A stretch of 64,000 nt of DNA from Filomicrobium insigne (GTDB lineage Bacteria; Pseudomonadota; Alphaproteobacteria; Rhizobiales; Hyphomicrobiaceae). The notes under the pieces are model-generated. The model saw only the letters and a program-made list of their open reading frames with translations. It was not told the origin of the DNA and did no database searches. Shown here one piece after another: positions 63,714-64,000 of this stretch; the first letter of the stretch is position 1, and every line of letters begins with the position of its first letter. The position numbers were made by a program, and so were the translations under genes. The stretch spans positions 423,106 through 487,105 of the forward strand of contig NZ_FNJC01000004.1 of NCBI RefSeq assembly GCF_900104305.1. The letters run 5' to 3'.

Positions 63714-64000
63714 ATGAAACTGATGACTGGCGTTGCGATGTTCGCCCTCATGGCGGCATATGCGACGAATGCTTCGGCCGCCGACCTTGGTGGCGATTGC
63801 TGCGCAGACCTTGAGGAGCGCGTTGCGGAGCTCGAGGCAACGACGGCTCGTAAGGGCAACCGCAAGGTAAGCCTGGAGGTTTATGGCCAAGTCACGACCG
63901 CTGTCATGTGGTGGGACGATGGTTTTGAGGACAACGTCTACGTCGTTGATCCGCAGACCTCTAACACCCGTTTTGGGTTCCGCGGTAAAGCGGCGATCAA
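63714..64000 (+). CDS. outer-membrane porin, copy 2, 3' end cut by window
   Basis: An ATG at 63714 with GGGGG upstream opens a frame that leaves the window after 95 codons. A distinct signal peptide (MKLMTGVAMFALMAAYATNA SA, about 22 residues) is followed by ADLGGDCCADLEERVAELEA, the coiled coil and the first barrel strands, almost identical to copy 1 at the protein level (differences such as Tyr to Phe and Ser-Ala-Arg to Lys-Ala-Ala). It is a tandem paralogue in the same orientation. Confidence 0.92.
   Translation, partial: MKLMTGVAMFALMAAYATNASAADLGGDCCADLEERVAELEATTARKGNRKVSLEVYGQVTTAVMWWDDGFEDNVYVVDPQTSNTRFGFRGKAAI
63783..63982 (+). repeat. duplicated porin 5' coding segment, copy B
   Basis: Second copy of the segment at 61767-61966, part of the tandem porin pair. 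The similarity may continue beyond the window edge. Confidence 0.85.

Noticed and set aside
1..64000. tRNA/rRNA genes, CRISPR arrays, insertion sequences or integrases
   Set aside because: No tRNA T-loop/anticodon pattern, regular short repeats, transposase or recombinase motif was seen on reading both strands.

Overview
The window looks like a chromosomal segment of a Hyphomicrobiales (Rhizobiales) alphaproteobacterium, possibly a Hyphomicrobium-like relative; the genus cannot be fixed from the sequence alone. Pointers are the cell-cycle kinase CckA, a recA promoter carrying the alphaproteobacterial LexA box (GTTC-N7-GTTC), a eukaryote-type NADP isocitrate dehydrogenase, an IalB-family protein, Rhizobiales-type porins, the recG/sdhE/mfd arrangement and a moderately GC-rich coding style. 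No tRNA, rRNA, CRISPR array, insertion sequence, integrase or phage gene was found. It reads as ordinary core chromosome with many small exported lineage-specific genes.

Layout. 1-5.4 kb: a truncated AI-2E-type permease, a membrane-anchored hypothetical, an isolated flagellin with its own terminator, a ChbG/HpnK deacetylase and an alpha/beta hydrolase. 5.5-11 kb: a secreted Lys/Ala-rich protein, a DevC-DevA-DevB-like ABC exporter (permease, ATPase, membrane fusion protein) and three small orphan genes. 11-15 kb: a di-haem peroxidase, then epmB and epmA, divergent from efp (translation factor EF-P and its lysylation enzymes). 15-20 kb: a small membrane protein, a possible papain-like protein, malonyl-CoA decarboxylase, a zinc metallopeptidase and a SPOR-like envelope protein. 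20-25 kb: glmU and glmS (UDP-GlcNAc synthesis) followed by a SPOR protein. 25-32 kb: DUF502 protein, recG, sdhE and mfd.

32-43 kb: small exported protein, acyl-CoA ligase, YejA-like solute-binding protein, IalB protein, HspQ, a Chloroflexus-like malyl-CoA lyase, a DUF3772/MscS channel and a FliO-like protein. 43-51 kb: cckA, a tiny membrane-protein candidate, recA with its SOS box, alaS and a small exported protein. 51-58 kb: a PPC-repeat protein divergent from a soluble chemoreceptor, icd, and a TrmJ-type SPOUT methyltransferase fused to a DUF433-like domain with a four-cysteine cluster. 58-64 kb: rpsD, lpxL, ubiH-type hydroxylase and two near-identical tandem porin genes, the second cut by the window end.

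The genes serve housekeeping (DNA repair: recG, mfd, recA; translation: efp/epmAB, alaS, rpsD, trmJ; envelope: glmUS, lpxL, porins, SPOR proteins, MscS) and regulation (cckA, chemoreceptor). Several good intrinsic terminators mark transcription-unit ends. I see no clear defence, mobile or secondary-metabolite system. The most unusual items are the DUF433-Cys4-TrmJ fusion, the 34-residue membrane peptide between cckA and recA, and the stand-alone Chloroflexus-type malyl-CoA lyase. All family assignments are from recognised motifs and memory of the families, without database searches.
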